Positions 26,900 to 35,321 of a stretch of 64,000 bases of DNA are shown in pieces; the stretch's first letter is position 1, and every line of letters starts with the position of its first letter. The notes beneath the pieces are model-generated. The model was not told where the DNA came from. It did no database searches and was given only the letters and a program-made list of their open reading frames with translations. This stretch comes from Phycisphaerales bacterium (lineage in GTDB: Bacteria > Planctomycetota > Phycisphaerae > Phycisphaerales > SM1A02). The stretch is taken from NCBI GenBank assembly GCA_022446905.1, contig JAKVBT010000005.1, positions 593,239 through 657,238 of the forward strand. Direction: 5' to 3'. Position numbers and translations under genes: made by a program.

Positions 26900-28579
26900 A
26901 TGAGTGAAGGCCCGAAGATCATCTACTCCATGCTTGGCGTGTCCAAGACGATCGACAAACGAACGATTATCAAGGACATCTCCTTGTCTTATTTCTATGG
27001 CGCCAAGATTGGTGTGCTTGGGCTCAATGGTGCTGGCAAAAGTACCGTGCTCCGCATCATTGCTGGTGTGGACACCGCCTTTGATGGCCAGGTCCAGCAA
27101 GTGCCTGGGTATTCGATCGGCTATCTCGAACAAGAACCATTGCTCAATGAAACAAGGACGGTACGGGAGGTAGTTGAAGAAGGCATGCAAGAAACGGTCG
27201 AACTCATGAGAGAGTTTGATCACATCAATGCCGCGTTTGCCGAGCCAATGGATGATCAAGCTATGCAGCAACTCATTGAGCGCCAGGCAGAGGTACAGGA
27301 AGCTCTTGACGCTGCCAATGCATGGGACCTCGAATCAAGACTTCATATGGCCATGGACGCCCTTCGCTGCCCTCCGGACCATCGAACAGTGGACACCCTC
27401 AGCGGGGGAGAGCGCCGCCGGGTTGCTTTGTGCAGATTGCTGCTGCGTGAGCCCGACATCCTGCTGCTTGATGAGCCCACGAACCACCTCGATGCAGAAA
27501 GTGTTGCCTGGCTCGAGCAACATCTCAAGCGATTTCAGGGCACCATCATTGCCGTCACACACGATCGGTACTTTCTCGACAACGTTGCTGGTTGGATACT
27601 CGAACTTGACCGAGGTGAAGGCATCCCATGGGAGGGCAATTACTCCTCTTGGCTTGAGCAGAAGCAAGCACGTATGGCAATTGAACAACGGCAAGAAGGC
27701 AAACGGCAAAAGGCTTTGCAGCGGGAACTCGAATGGGTCCGCCGAAGTCCGCAAGCGCGACAGGCCAAGAGCCAAGCCCGTATTACAGCCTATGAAAACC
27801 TCATGGCTCAAGATCGGAAGGAACAGGCCAATGCTGTGGAGGTCTTTGTGCCCCCAGGTCCGCGACTTGGCGATCTTGTCATTGAGCTCGACTCCGTTTG
27901 CAAAAGTTATGAAGACATCATCCTTGTTGACGACATGAGTTTCTCAATCCCTCCTGGTGCCATTGTTGGCATCGTTGGTCCAAATGGAGCTGGCAAAACA
28001 ACCCTCTTTCGCATGCTCACAGGTGATGCAATGCCAGACGCAGGCACAATTCGAATCGGCGACACCGTACATATGGCCTGTGCACAACAAGGACTCGATG
28101 ACCTGCCCGCGGACCAGTCTGTCTGGGAGGCAATCAGTCATGGAGATGAGGATATTGACCTAGGTGGTGTCAAGATCAATAGCCGCGCCTACGTTTCCAA
28201 ATTTGGTTTTCCTGGCACAAGCCAGCAACGTCAGATCGACACATTGTCTGGGGGTGAACGCCACCGAGTACAACTCGCTTGCACTTTGCGAGCTGGCGCC
28301 AACGTATTACTACTGGACGAACCAACCAATGATCTGGACGTCAATACCATTCGGGCCATCGAGGAAGGGCTGAGTTCCTTTGGAGGAACCGCCTTGATCA
28401 TCAGTCATGATCGGTGGTTTCTTGACCGCACAGCGACCCACATCCTTGCGTTCGAGGGTGATTCCACGATGTGCTTCATGCAAGGGAACTGGAGTGAATA
28501 CGAATGCGATCGTCGGCGTCGACTCGGCGGAGCGGCTGAGCAGCCGCAACGAATCAAGTACCGCAAACTCACGCGATAA
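26900..28579 (+). CDS. ettA: ABC-F ATPase, energy-dependent translational throttle protein
   Basis: 559 residues from ATG 26900, giving MSEGPKIIYSMLGVSK, which aligns with the usual EttA beginning (about 555 residues). Two ABC cassettes without membrane domains: NGAGKST then SGGERRRVALCRLL and LLLDEPTNHLD; and NGAGKTT then SGGERHRVQLACTL and LLLDEPTNDLD. The inter-domain linker is arginine-rich (QKALQRELEWVRRSPQARQ), typical of the arm that contacts the ribosomal E site. EttA gates translation elongation according to the ATP/ADP ratio. An upstream ATG at 26873 would add nine non-conserved residues. Divergent from the ROK gene. Confidence 0.93.
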   Translation: MSEGPKIIYSMLGVSKTIDKRTIIKDISLSYFYGAKIGVLGLNGAGKSTVLRIIAGVDTAFDGQVQQVPGYSIGYLEQEPLLNETRTVREVVEEGMQETVELMREFDHINAAFAEPMDDQAMQQLIERQAEVQEALDAANAWDLESRLHMAMDALRCPPDHRTVDTLSGGERRRVALCRLLLREPDILLLDEPTNHLDAESVAWLEQHLKRFQGTIIAVTHDRYFLDNVAGWILELDRGEGIPWEGNYSSWLEQKQARMAIEQRQEGKRQKALQRELEWVRRSPQARQAKSQARITAYENLMAQDRKEQANAVEVFVPPGPRLGDLVIELDSVCKSYEDIILVDDMSFSIPPGAIVGIVGPNGAGKTTLFRMLTGDAMPDAGTIRIGDTVHMACAQQGLDDLPADQSVWEAISHGDEDIDLGGVKINSRAYVSKFGFPGTSQQRQIDTLSGGERHRVQLACTLRAGANVLLLDEPTNDLDVNTIRAIEEGLSSFGGTALIISHDRWFLDRTATHILAFEGDSTMCFMQGNWSEYECDRRRRLGGAAEQPQRIKYRKLTR

Positions 28580-28592
28580 ATTGACTGCACTG

Positions 28593-28616
28593 AGCCAGCA
28601 TTGGCCACTGCTGGCT
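28593..28616 (+). terminator. Hairpin after ettA
   Basis: AGCCAGCA (28593-28600) and TGCTGGCT (28609-28616) form a perfect 8-bp stem with an 8-nt loop, 14 nt after the ettA stop. No U-tract follows, so it may be a pause/terminator element rather than a strong intrinsic terminator. Confidence 0.4.
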
Positions 28617-28711
28617 GATCCCTGGTCCGGGTTTGTGGCTTATGCAGCCCAACCAACCCAAGCACCAAGAGATTCTCGACAGTTGAGCTGAATCACTATG
28701 CCTCCTTGGTC

Positions 28712-28729
28712 GAGGACCGATAGGTCCTC
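28712..28729 (+). promoter_or_regulatory. Hairpin in the leader of the Sel1-repeat gene
   Basis: GAGGACC and GGTCCTC form a perfect 7-bp stem closed by a GATA loop (28719-28722). The Shine-Dalgarno AAGGAG follows at 28735-28740, then ATG at 28747. A CGATAG-closed hairpin also sits at the ribosome-binding site of the PEP-CTERM-like gene at 29925-29938. Confidence 0.4.
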
Positions 28730-28746
28730 ACTTCAAGGAGTTCTGC

Positions 28747-29574
28747 ATGCCTGAATGGCCAACGATCTTTGTCTCCATCCTGTGTGGTGTGATGCCAGCA
28801 GCAGGAGGGCTGTCCTACGAGCCCGCTCAGCCAATGATCCAGGCGGACCAAGAACAAATCAATGCCATGCTTGAGGCCGCCCAGGATGGGCATGTATCTG
28901 CCATGCGAGACTGGGCGATCCACCAAATGCATCAATCTGAACGCCCAGAGGCGCTGCATGAGGCTGTCTGGTGGTTTGACCAAGCGGCCCGAAATGGGGA
29001 TCTGGAGGCATCCCATCAACTGGCCTTGCTGATGCTTGCAGGCAGGGGAACACCGCGAGACGAATCTGCCGCATTTGCCCTGTGGGACTATGCGGCTCGC
29101 GCCGGGCACATCGACGCGATGTACTACCTGGCCCGTTGTCACCAGTCTGCACAAGGAACCTGTGGTCACCCTGGCCGTGCAGCGATGTGGTTCAGACGGG
29201 CCGCTGAAGCAGGCCATGCTGGAAGTATGGCAGCGTGGGGCCGATGCCTTTTTGACGGGCGTGGGACGACCAGAGATGACCAAGGGGCCGTGTCATGGTG
29301 GCGCCGGGCAGCCGCTCAGGGAGATGCGGATGCGATGGCTGGCATGGCGGTGGCTTCCATCTCCGGTCGTGGCCTACAACGAGACCCCGCTTCAGCGGCC
29401 ATGTGGTGGAGACGAGCCGCTGAGCATGGCTCTCCATTGGCCATGGTGATGACCAGCGCGTACCTCGAAATGGGCCGCGGGGTTCCCCAAGATCGCGTCG
29501 CCGCAGAACAGTGGTATGTCAAAGCGGTCTATCACCCCAGTCCAGCCCTTACAGCCCATGTCACGACCCCTTAG
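28747..29574 (+). CDS. Exported Sel1-repeat (TPR-like) protein
   Basis: 275 residues. The N-terminus (PTIFVSILCGVMPAAGG) is a probable Sec signal. The rest consists of about six Sel1-like repeats with the usual A-x-x-W-x-x-x-A-A-x-x-G spacing. Examples are EAVWWFDQAARNGDLEA, AAMWFRRAAEAGHAGS, AVSWWRRAAAQGDADA and AAMWWRRAAEHGSPLA, each followed by a G-R-G-x-x-x-D turn. Such solenoids mediate protein-protein contacts and often act in envelope regulation; the partner here is unknown. A strong AAGGAG precedes the ATG by 6 nt. Confidence 0.88.
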   Translation: MPEWPTIFVSILCGVMPAAGGLSYEPAQPMIQADQEQINAMLEAAQDGHVSAMRDWAIHQMHQSERPEALHEAVWWFDQAARNGDLEASHQLALLMLAGRGTPRDESAAFALWDYAARAGHIDAMYYLARCHQSAQGTCGHPGRAAMWFRRAAEAGHAGSMAAWGRCLFDGRGTTRDDQGAVSWWRRAAAQGDADAMAGMAVASISGRGLQRDPASAAMWWRRAAEHGSPLAMVMTSAYLEMGRGVPQDRVAAEQWYVKAVYHPSPALTAHVTTP

Positions 29575-29611
29575 GGGGGCCTAGAATCCAGTATCATGTG
29601 GCCTGACAACC

Positions 29612-29683
29612 GGCCCCGTCGTCTAGCGGCTAGGACGTGAGGTTCTCATCCTCAAAACAGGAGTTCGATTCTCCTCGGGGTCA
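29612..29683 (+). tRNA. tRNA-Glu(CTC)
   Basis: 72-nt cloverleaf. The acceptor stem is GGCCCCG/CGGGGTC (one G-T pair), the anticodon loop is TTCTCAT with anticodon CTC, and the T-loop is TTCGATT. The discriminator is A. CCA is not encoded. Confidence 0.95.
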
Positions 29684-29864
29684 TTGCTGATATGCGGGGT
29701 CGCTCGGAAAACCCCATTCTGAGCCACTTAAATCCACTTTCAAGAGCCAATAGGCTCAAATCAAGCCATCTTCCAAGGGCTGAGAACCTCATTATTTTTC
29801 TCTAAAAACGTAATCCATAGTGTTTACGCATTACTTCATCGATTAGATTGACCAGTGGAAGCGG

Positions 29865-29943
29865 CGTCCCCCGCATGCGGAGGACGAAATTGTGAGGCCA
29901 CCTGTAGGTTCAGGTGGATAGTCACCCCCGATAGGGGGAGGAG
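29865..29943 (+). promoter_or_regulatory. Triple-hairpin leader of the PEP-CTERM-like gene
   Basis: Three hairpins lie back to back before the ATG at 29955. Hairpin 1 pairs CGTCC (29865-29869) with GGACG (29882-29886) around an inner CCG/CGG. Hairpin 2 pairs CCACCTG (29898-29904) with CAGGTGG (29911-29917). Hairpin 3 pairs CCCCC (29925-29929) with GGGGG (29934-29938) around GATA. The Shine-Dalgarno AGGAG (29939-29943) abuts hairpin 3, so folding could limit ribosome access. The sequence between tRNA-Glu and this leader (29684-29864) is AT-rich and may hold the promoter, but I see no convincing -35/-10 pair. Confidence 0.5.
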
Positions 29944-29954
29944 ATTGAAGACTC

Positions 29955-30620
29955 ATGAATATGAAGACTATTGGTGTTACTGGTGCATTTGCACTGGCCA
30001 CCGCCGCAACAGCGGGCGTCACTGGAATCAGCATTGACAGCTTGGGCGATACCGGCAACGGTGTTACCTACCAAGTCTTTGTCGATATGACAGATGACAC
30101 TCGGATCGATGCGGTCTTTGGTAACTCGCAGGGCACTCTGAGTATCGGCCTGGCCGATGCAAGCATGTCGTTCTATCAGAACCTCTATGGCAATGCCCTG
30201 TCGACTGGTAACAATCCGATGTTCTACCCACTGGCGCCATCACTTGAGTACGACTCGTTCGTAACCATCGGCGCACTGGATGCCTCAGGCAATCCTTATG
30301 GGTCGAACAGCTTGTTGGACATCGGCATTGACTTTTCAGGTTTCGAAGCGGGCGGCGGAATTGAGACCGACAACGGTTCTTGGTTTGTCACTCCAGCCGA
30401 TGATCAGGGCAACCCGATCGACGGCCGCGTACTCATCGGACAGTTCACCGTCGTTGGTGGCAGTGGCGATGGCTATGCTGACCTGACTGGCTTTATCAAT
30501 GTTCAAGGCTCTGATGCCAACGGTGGCTTCCAGGAATACGGACTCAATTGGATTCCGGCTCCTGGTGCCTTGGCACTGCTCGGCGTCGCTGGCCTCGCCG
30601 GCCGTCGTCGTCGTCGCTGA
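29955..30620 (+). CDS. PEP-CTERM-like exported protein
   Basis: 221 residues. A signal peptide (TIGVTGAFALATAATAGVTG) precedes a Gly/Asp/Asn-rich beta-type domain. The C-terminus reads IPAPGALALLGVAGLAGRRR: a P-A-P variant of the PEP motif, a hydrophobic helix, and a terminal arginine run. This is the sorting signal recognised by exosortase/archaeosortase-type enzymes; the PAPG-ALALLG form is common in Phycisphaerae. The protein is expected at the cell surface or in exopolymer. No exosortase gene lies in this window. A second in-frame ATG at 29961 would also fit. The long structured leader suggests post-transcriptional control. Confidence 0.88.
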   Translation: MNMKTIGVTGAFALATAATAGVTGISIDSLGDTGNGVTYQVFVDMTDDTRIDAVFGNSQGTLSIGLADASMSFYQNLYGNALSTGNNPMFYPLAPSLEYDSFVTIGALDASGNPYGSNSLLDIGIDFSGFEAGGGIETDNGSWFVTPADDQGNPIDGRVLIGQFTVVGGSGDGYADLTGFINVQGSDANGGFQEYGLNWIPAPGALALLGVAGLAGRRRRR

Positions 30621-30627
30621 GTTCAAA

Positions 30628-30656
30628 CGTATGAGGTCTGGCCACAGGCCATATCT
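30628..30656 (+). terminator. Hairpin downstream of the PEP-CTERM-like gene
   Basis: ATGAG (30628-30632) pairs with CTCAT (30652-30656), and an inner TGGCC/GGCCA stem has an ACA loop. It starts 8 nt after the stop codon. It lacks a long T-run but together with the next hairpin should end transcription. Confidence 0.55.
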
Positions 30657-30683
30657 CATTCATTGATACCCACGCACACACAT

Positions 30684-30715
30684 ACAGCCCCGCAGCCGTC
30701 AGGTTGCGGGGCTGT
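30684..30715 (+). terminator. GC-rich terminator-like hairpin
   Basis: ACAGCCCCGCA (30684-30694) and TGCGGGGCTGT (30705-30715) form an 11-bp perfect stem with a 10-nt loop. Only TTGC follows on the plus strand and a short A/T stretch on the other, so it may serve either direction. Second hairpin after the PEP-CTERM-like gene. Confidence 0.6.
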
Positions 30716-30716
30716 T

Positions 30717-30912
30717 GCATGGGGTGTGCATGATGTCAGGGATGAGAGCGGGGGGTGTTCTAGCCCCGCAGAGTCATCAGACAGCCCCCACGAGCCGCAT
30801 TTGCGACATCCTATGCAGCATTCTGGGGGGATCTGTGTCCTATGTGGATTTCACGCCCACAGGCGATCAGTGGGGGACACAAGCTGTGTCAATCGACACG
30901 ACCATATGCACA
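30717..30912. other. Gene-free stretch with small inverted repeats
   Basis: About 195 nt between the terminator and tRNA-Met. No coding frame has a credible protein; the plus-strand frame 30663-30944 runs through the terminator and the tRNA. Inverted repeats TGTGTCC (30834-30840)/GGACACA (30875-30881) and GTGTC/GACAC with loop AATC (30886-30899) are present. I cannot assign a function; downstream processing signals of tRNA-Met or a small RNA are possible. Confidence 0.3.
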
Positions 30913-30986
30913 TGGCGATGACTGGATTTGAACCAGTGACCTAGGGTTTATGAATCCCTCGCTCTAACCAACTGAGCTACATCGCC
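30913..30986 (-). tRNA. tRNA-Met(CAT), elongator type
   Basis: 74-nt cloverleaf on the reverse strand. The acceptor stem is GGCGATG/CATCGCC, the D-arm is AGCTCAGTTGGTTAGAGC, and the anticodon loop TTCATAA contains anticodon CAT. The T-loop is TTCAAAT and the discriminator A. The body closely follows elongator tRNA-Met rather than the initiator (no C1-A72 mismatch, no three-GC anticodon stem). A lysidine-modified tRNA-Ile2 has the same anticodon and cannot be fully excluded. Confidence 0.9.
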
Positions 30987-31046
30987 GAGGACGGGGCAGT
31001 GTAGTTGAACCCGCCCGTGGCCGACAAGCGAGCGGCGGGCATCTCA

Positions 31047-32939
31047 TCAGTGCGATGGAGCAGTTGCTGGAGCTGTGATCACCCTCGGGCCAGGCTCTTC
31101 GTCCTCTGCATCACCGGACTCCAACCAACGCTCTGAGATGGAGCTCGCAGACGCACCTGGACACGCACGTTGGGCGGCAGCAGCAAGAAGACCCATAAAC
31201 AAGGGCTGAGGCCCAAGTGGACGGCTGGTGAGTTCTGGATGGAATTGAGCAGCCATGAAGTAGGGGTGTACTGAGCGAGGCAATTCCAGAATTTGCATGA
31301 TCGGCTGGGTCGGGTGCTTTCCTGAGAAGAGCAGTCCTGCCGCCTCCAACTGCTCAATACGCGCTGGCTCCACTTCATAGCGATGCCGAAAGCGCTCGCG
31401 TATGTGATTGCCCCGATCAAACAGCCAACTGGCTCGAGAGCCTGGAGTCAGGACGACGTCCTGGCCCCCAAGCCGCATGGTGCCACCAAGCCCCTCGATG
31501 GCTTTTTGATCGGGCAGTTCAGAGATCACCGCCTGCTCACAATCGGCACGAAACTCCGTGGAGTGTGCTCCGTCGATTCCGGCGACATGACGCGCGTACT
31601 CAATCACTGCGACTTGGAACCCAAGACAGATCCCAAGGAATGGGGTTTGGGACCGTCGAACCCAATGAACACTTGCGATCTTCCCCTCAACACCGCGTTC
31701 ACCAAATCCCCCTGGAACGATGACCCCGTGCAGTTGCAATGGGTTCAGAAGATCACCAGCGCCTTCAATTGATAGATCTGTGACATCGATCCATTGCACC
31801 TGACAGTCAATAGAGAGATGAGTACTGGCATGCTCTACCGCCTTATCAATCGAAGCGTATGCATCACGCAGGGCCGTGTACTTGCCAAGGATGCCCAGAT
31901 TGACCTGGTGACGCCTTGGCGCTGTGATTCCAGCGGCGTAGGCATTCCACTTTGCTCGTGCAGCATCCTCCTGCACAGGCTTGACCAGATGATGCCGATT
32001 GATGATGGTCAGCACTTCCCGGTCAAGACTCTGGGCTCGCATGGCTTCCGGGATTGAGTAGATCGATGTTCGATCATGCATCGAGAACACTCTGGGAAGA
32101 GGCACATTGGAGAACATGGCGACCTTCTGTCGAACGGTTTCAGTCACTGGGTTCTCAGCCCGACAGGCGATGATCTGTGGCTGAATGCCAGACTCCATGA
32201 GCCGCTTGATCCCCAGTTGGGCAGCTTTCGACTTTTGTTCGCCCAGCGCAGGCGGCTCCAGCACATAGGTCAAAGCTACGAAGCAGAAATTCTCCGCACC
32301 TTCCTCAAAGGCCAATTCACGCAATGCCTCGATGTAGAAGCCATTCTCATAATCACCAACAGTGCCGCCAACCTCAATAAAGACCATATCTGTTGCGCCA
32401 CCATCCGGGCCACCAGTCATAGCCAGTTCGCGCAGTCTCCGCTTCACCTCACCAGTCACGTGGGGAATCATCTGGACGTCCCGCCCGAGGTACCCACCAC
32501 GGCGCTCTCGCTCAAGAATTTCGCTGTAGATCTGCCCTGCAGTAGTAAAGTTCGATCGCGTGAGATTCTGGTCCAGCAAACGTTCATAGGTCCCCAGATC
32601 CATGTCGCACTCCGTGCCGTCATCGAGCACAAAGACCTCGCCATGGCGATAGGGGTTCAGCGTCCCGCTGTCGACATTCAAATACCCCTCGAGTTTGATC
32701 GGTGCAACAGACAGCCCCTTGTCCTTCATGAGTTTGGCCAATGAGGCACTAAAGATGCCTTTGCCAAGACCTGACATCACAGAGCCCATGACAACGACAA
32801 AGGCAGTCCGACCGGGCTGATAACCCTCAGGCACTGGGGAGAAGAACTCAGTTGTATCAGTGGATTTGCCGAACTGGCTGAGGAATCCCTCGCCAGTAGG
32901 CTCCGCGGGATCTGCTTCGACGTTTTGATGGTGGGGCAT
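31047..32939 (-). CDS. pyrG: CTP synthase, divergent and extended
   Basis: 630 residues from ATG 32939; the frame to 33128 overlaps kdsB. It converts UTP to CTP using glutamine. The synthetase domain keeps VVMGSVMSGLGKGIFSASLA, YRHGEVFVLDDG, VGGTVGDYE and GEQKSK. The glutaminase domain keeps VPGGFGERGVEGK and the nucleophile GICLGFQ. Differences from the usual enzyme: KLEGYLNVDSGTLNPY where KLDPYLNVDPGTMSPY is standard, and SKAAQ for TKPTQ. It also has an extra ~45 residues at the N-terminus and a long acidic/Pro/Ala tail, making it ~85 residues longer than most. Third gene of the TPR-kdsB-pyrG operon; kdsB itself uses CTP. Confidence 0.93.
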   Translation of the reverse strand: MPHHQNVEADPAEPTGEGFLSQFGKSTDTTEFFSPVPEGYQPGRTAFVVVMGSVMSGLGKGIFSASLAKLMKDKGLSVAPIKLEGYLNVDSGTLNPYRHGEVFVLDDGTECDMDLGTYERLLDQNLTRSNFTTAGQIYSEILERERRGGYLGRDVQMIPHVTGEVKRRLRELAMTGGPDGGATDMVFIEVGGTVGDYENGFYIEALRELAFEEGAENFCFVALTYVLEPPALGEQKSKAAQLGIKRLMESGIQPQIIACRAENPVTETVRQKVAMFSNVPLPRVFSMHDRTSIYSIPEAMRAQSLDREVLTIINRHHLVKPVQEDAARAKWNAYAAGITAPRRHQVNLGILGKYTALRDAYASIDKAVEHASTHLSIDCQVQWIDVTDLSIEGAGDLLNPLQLHGVIVPGGFGERGVEGKIASVHWVRRSQTPFLGICLGFQVAVIEYARHVAGIDGAHSTEFRADCEQAVISELPDQKAIEGLGGTMRLGGQDVVLTPGSRASWLFDRGNHIRERFRHRYEVEPARIEQLEAAGLLFSGKHPTQPIMQILELPRSVHPYFMAAQFHPELTSRPLGPQPLFMGLLAAAAQRACPGASASSISERWLESGDAEDEEPGPRVITAPATAPSH

Positions 32940-32970
32940 GGTTGATACTACCGCGCCACCCCACATGGAA

Positions 32971-33714
32971 TCAATCCGGATGCTCGCGACGCCAACGATC
33001 GACAAAGGCCGCATATTGAGTTGGAGTGTCGATGCCCTCCGGACCAGCCTCACACAACGCCACTGTGATGGGAATTCGGTGCGCGAGCAGCCGCAATTGC
33101 TCGAGCTGCTCAGCCCGTTCCAATGCACTGGGAGGAAGGTCCGGGTAGGCCATCAGCGATGCCCTACGGTAGGCATAGATTCCGATGTGTCGTAGGCGAG
33201 GGACCGATTCTCCATCGCGTGATGCGGGGATCGGACAGCGCGAGAAATACAGGGCCCTGCCCGCCTCATCGAGAACCACCTTGACGATATGGGCAGATTG
33301 CTCATCTTGCTCATTGGCGATGGGGGTCGCCAAGGTACCAACAGAGGCCTCCTCGTCGGCGATCAGGCCCTCGATGCACTGATCGATGAGCGCTGGATCC
33401 AGTTCTGGCTCATCACCCTGCACATTGACCACAATATCTGCATCGATCTTGCCAGCAACTTCTGCAACTCGACTTGAGCCATTTGGGTGATCCTGCCTGG
33501 TCATCACATGGCGCACGCCCGCCTGTGTTACAACCACTTCGATATCCGGGTGATCTGAGGCCACGAGGACCTCATCGACATGCTTGGCTGCTGCTGCAGC
33601 ATCAGCCACATGAAGGACCAATGCACGGCCTGTCTCAGCCGCAAGTGCCTTGCCAGGAAACCGAGTTGACCCCATCCTGACAGGAATCACAGCAGCGACG
33701 CGAGGGGGGGTCAC
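32971..33714 (-). CDS. kdsB: 3-deoxy-manno-octulosonate cytidylyltransferase (CMP-Kdo synthetase)
   Basis: 247 residues. It activates Kdo with CTP for attachment to lipid A, so an LPS-type outer membrane is implied. Visible: VAAVIPVRMGSTRFPGKAL (nucleotide-binding loop), VLVASDHPDIE, MTRQDHPNGSSRVAEV, and the metal site VVNVQGDEPELD. The start is in a seven-base G/C tract (T-P-P). The gene overlaps the upstream TPR gene by 4 nt and precedes pyrG by 31 nt; both enzymes handle CTP. Confidence 0.95.
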   Translation of the reverse strand: MTPPRVAAVIPVRMGSTRFPGKALAAETGRALVLHVADAAAAAKHVDEVLVASDHPDIEVVVTQAGVRHVMTRQDHPNGSSRVAEVAGKIDADIVVNVQGDEPELDPALIDQCIEGLIADEEASVGTLATPIANEQDEQSAHIVKVVLDEAGRALYFSRCPIPASRDGESVPRLRHIGIYAYRRASLMAYPDLPPSALERAEQLEQLRLLAHRIPITVALCEAGPEGIDTPTQYAAFVDRWRREHPD

Positions 33715-35192
33715 AGGCTTCGAACCAGTTCATCTAATGTTCGGCGCTGTTCACGAATATCTTGATACGTGATGTCCCGACGGGCGATGCCCGAACAAAT
33801 CTCAAGGGCCTCACGGGCATGGTCCAAGGATCGATCGCGCTCCGCAATCTGCTTGAGTGAGAGCATCAGGTCATATCGAATGCTCAACTCACGATCCCCC
33901 TCAGTGGCATCAATCTTGCTCAGGACATCCTTGTATTCGGCAATTGCTTCCGCGAACCAACCCTCAGACGCAAAGCATAGTCCCAGGGCATGCCCTGCCC
34001 GAGTACGCAGTCGTGGCTCATCTTTTGCCTTCTGAAAACAGCCCATGGCGGTATCAATGTCATTGCGACGCATCGCCACTTCACCAAGTTGAAACTTGAT
34101 ATTGCGATCAGTGGGGTACTTCTCTGCCCGCTCGGTGTACTCAGTAGACTCAAAGGCCAGCAGATCTTCGGTCGTCTGCGCTCGCAAGGACTCGAGTTCC
34201 TCGGTGGAGCCATCACGCTCGATCTTGTCTTCAATCTTTTCCAAACGCATTTGATACTGCTGAATGCGAATGTCGCCCGCAGCCATCTTGAATCGGTACT
34301 CGCCGGAACTTTTGAACCCGTGCATGTAGACAGACCGAGCCATCTTGAGCGATTCCGCCGTCCCCTCGCGCCGAAGTAGGGCGGCAAAGCGATTGATGTT
34401 CTCAGCAACCTCAGGAGCTTCTTCAAACTGGGCTTTTGCACGAGCAAGGACCCGCTCGCCACCACCACCCACACCAGCGATTGAATCTTCCTCCTCAAGC
34501 TCACGCTGCTTATCCAGGTCTTTGATATTGCTGCGGAATCCACCTTCTTCAGTGGCTGATTGACTCAGGTTACTCTTGGCGATAGCCAATTCTGCCTCTG
34601 CAGCTTTGATCTCCGCCTCCAGATTGCTATCACTTGGATCAAGTTGCATGGCCATACGCCCAGCCCCCAACGTGACCTCCCAACAGCCGATCCGCTTGCA
34701 GACTTCCTTGAGCCCGACATAATGCGCTTTGGATTGCTTGGCGGCGGATCGAAGACAATTGAAGGCTGTGGGCGCCATGCGCGTAGCAAAGTCATCCTGA
34801 TCAGCTTGATGTGCCGCATCAATAGCCTTCACGGCTAATGCACCATTCTGAAGATCACTGGCCCAGATCAGCAGTTCTGTGGCCATTTTGTCGATCGGCT
34901 CATCCCCGCTGACAGAACGTGCTTTCTTTCCACTGAGTCGCTTCCCACCTTCCTGGCCATAGCGAACGGCAACCCGGAACATGTCCATGAGTGCCTCCTC
35001 TGCACTCGGATCTAACTTGAGCCCACTGACGTAGTAGATCAATGAGGTCTCGAAATTGGCTGAATCAGCCATCGTCTTGGCATGGTTGAACCAGGTTCGC
35101 GCCTTCTCAGGTTGCGGCGTAAAGGCGGGCGTCTGGTCCTCCTCTGGAAGATCCTCACCCTCGTCCTGCTTCTTCTTGCCAAACAATGCCAT
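33711..35192 (-). CDS. Tetratricopeptide-repeat protein, first gene of kdsB-pyrG operon
   Basis: 493 residues from ATG 35192 (MALFGKKKQDEGED); the longer frame to 35345 would cross the def promoter. No signal peptide or membrane helix, so cytoplasmic. Helical repeats include KARTWFNHAKTMADSANFE, EYTERAEKYPTDRNIKFQL and MRRNDIDTAMGCFQKAKD, with a coiled region at ~240-290 and a Gly-rich turn (GVGGGGE). It probably acts as a scaffold. Similar TPR proteins are common in planctomycetes, but no function is established. Overlap with kdsB (4 nt) suggests linked expression. Confidence 0.72.
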   Translation of the reverse strand: MALFGKKKQDEGEDLPEEDQTPAFTPQPEKARTWFNHAKTMADSANFETSLIYYVSGLKLDPSAEEALMDMFRVAVRYGQEGGKRLSGKKARSVSGDEPIDKMATELLIWASDLQNGALAVKAIDAAHQADQDDFATRMAPTAFNCLRSAAKQSKAHYVGLKEVCKRIGCWEVTLGAGRMAMQLDPSDSNLEAEIKAAEAELAIAKSNLSQSATEEGGFRSNIKDLDKQRELEEEDSIAGVGGGGERVLARAKAQFEEAPEVAENINRFAALLRREGTAESLKMARSVYMHGFKSSGEYRFKMAAGDIRIQQYQMRLEKIEDKIERDGSTEELESLRAQTTEDLLAFESTEYTERAEKYPTDRNIKFQLGEVAMRRNDIDTAMGCFQKAKDEPRLRTRAGHALGLCFASEGWFAEAIAEYKDVLSKIDATEGDRELSIRYDLMLSLKQIAERDRSLDHAREALEICSGIARRDITYQDIREQRRTLDELVRSL

Positions 35193-35321
35193 GATGCTGA
35201 TGCTTTCGAGTCGCTCGGGCCACCGACGCCCAAATCCCGTGCCGACGGGGGGGCCTTGAATGGAGCACGATAAATCAGGCCGCCCAATAAGGTCAAACGA
35301 CAACTGAGAAGGCGGCATCCT

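Noticed and set aside
29865-29943. A c-di-GMP riboswitch in the leader
   Set aside because: The conserved GEMM core elements are not present; the three stems do not match that architecture.
30663-30944. A 93-residue open frame on the plus strand
   Set aside because: It spans a strong hairpin and runs into tRNA-Met, with no recognisable protein features.
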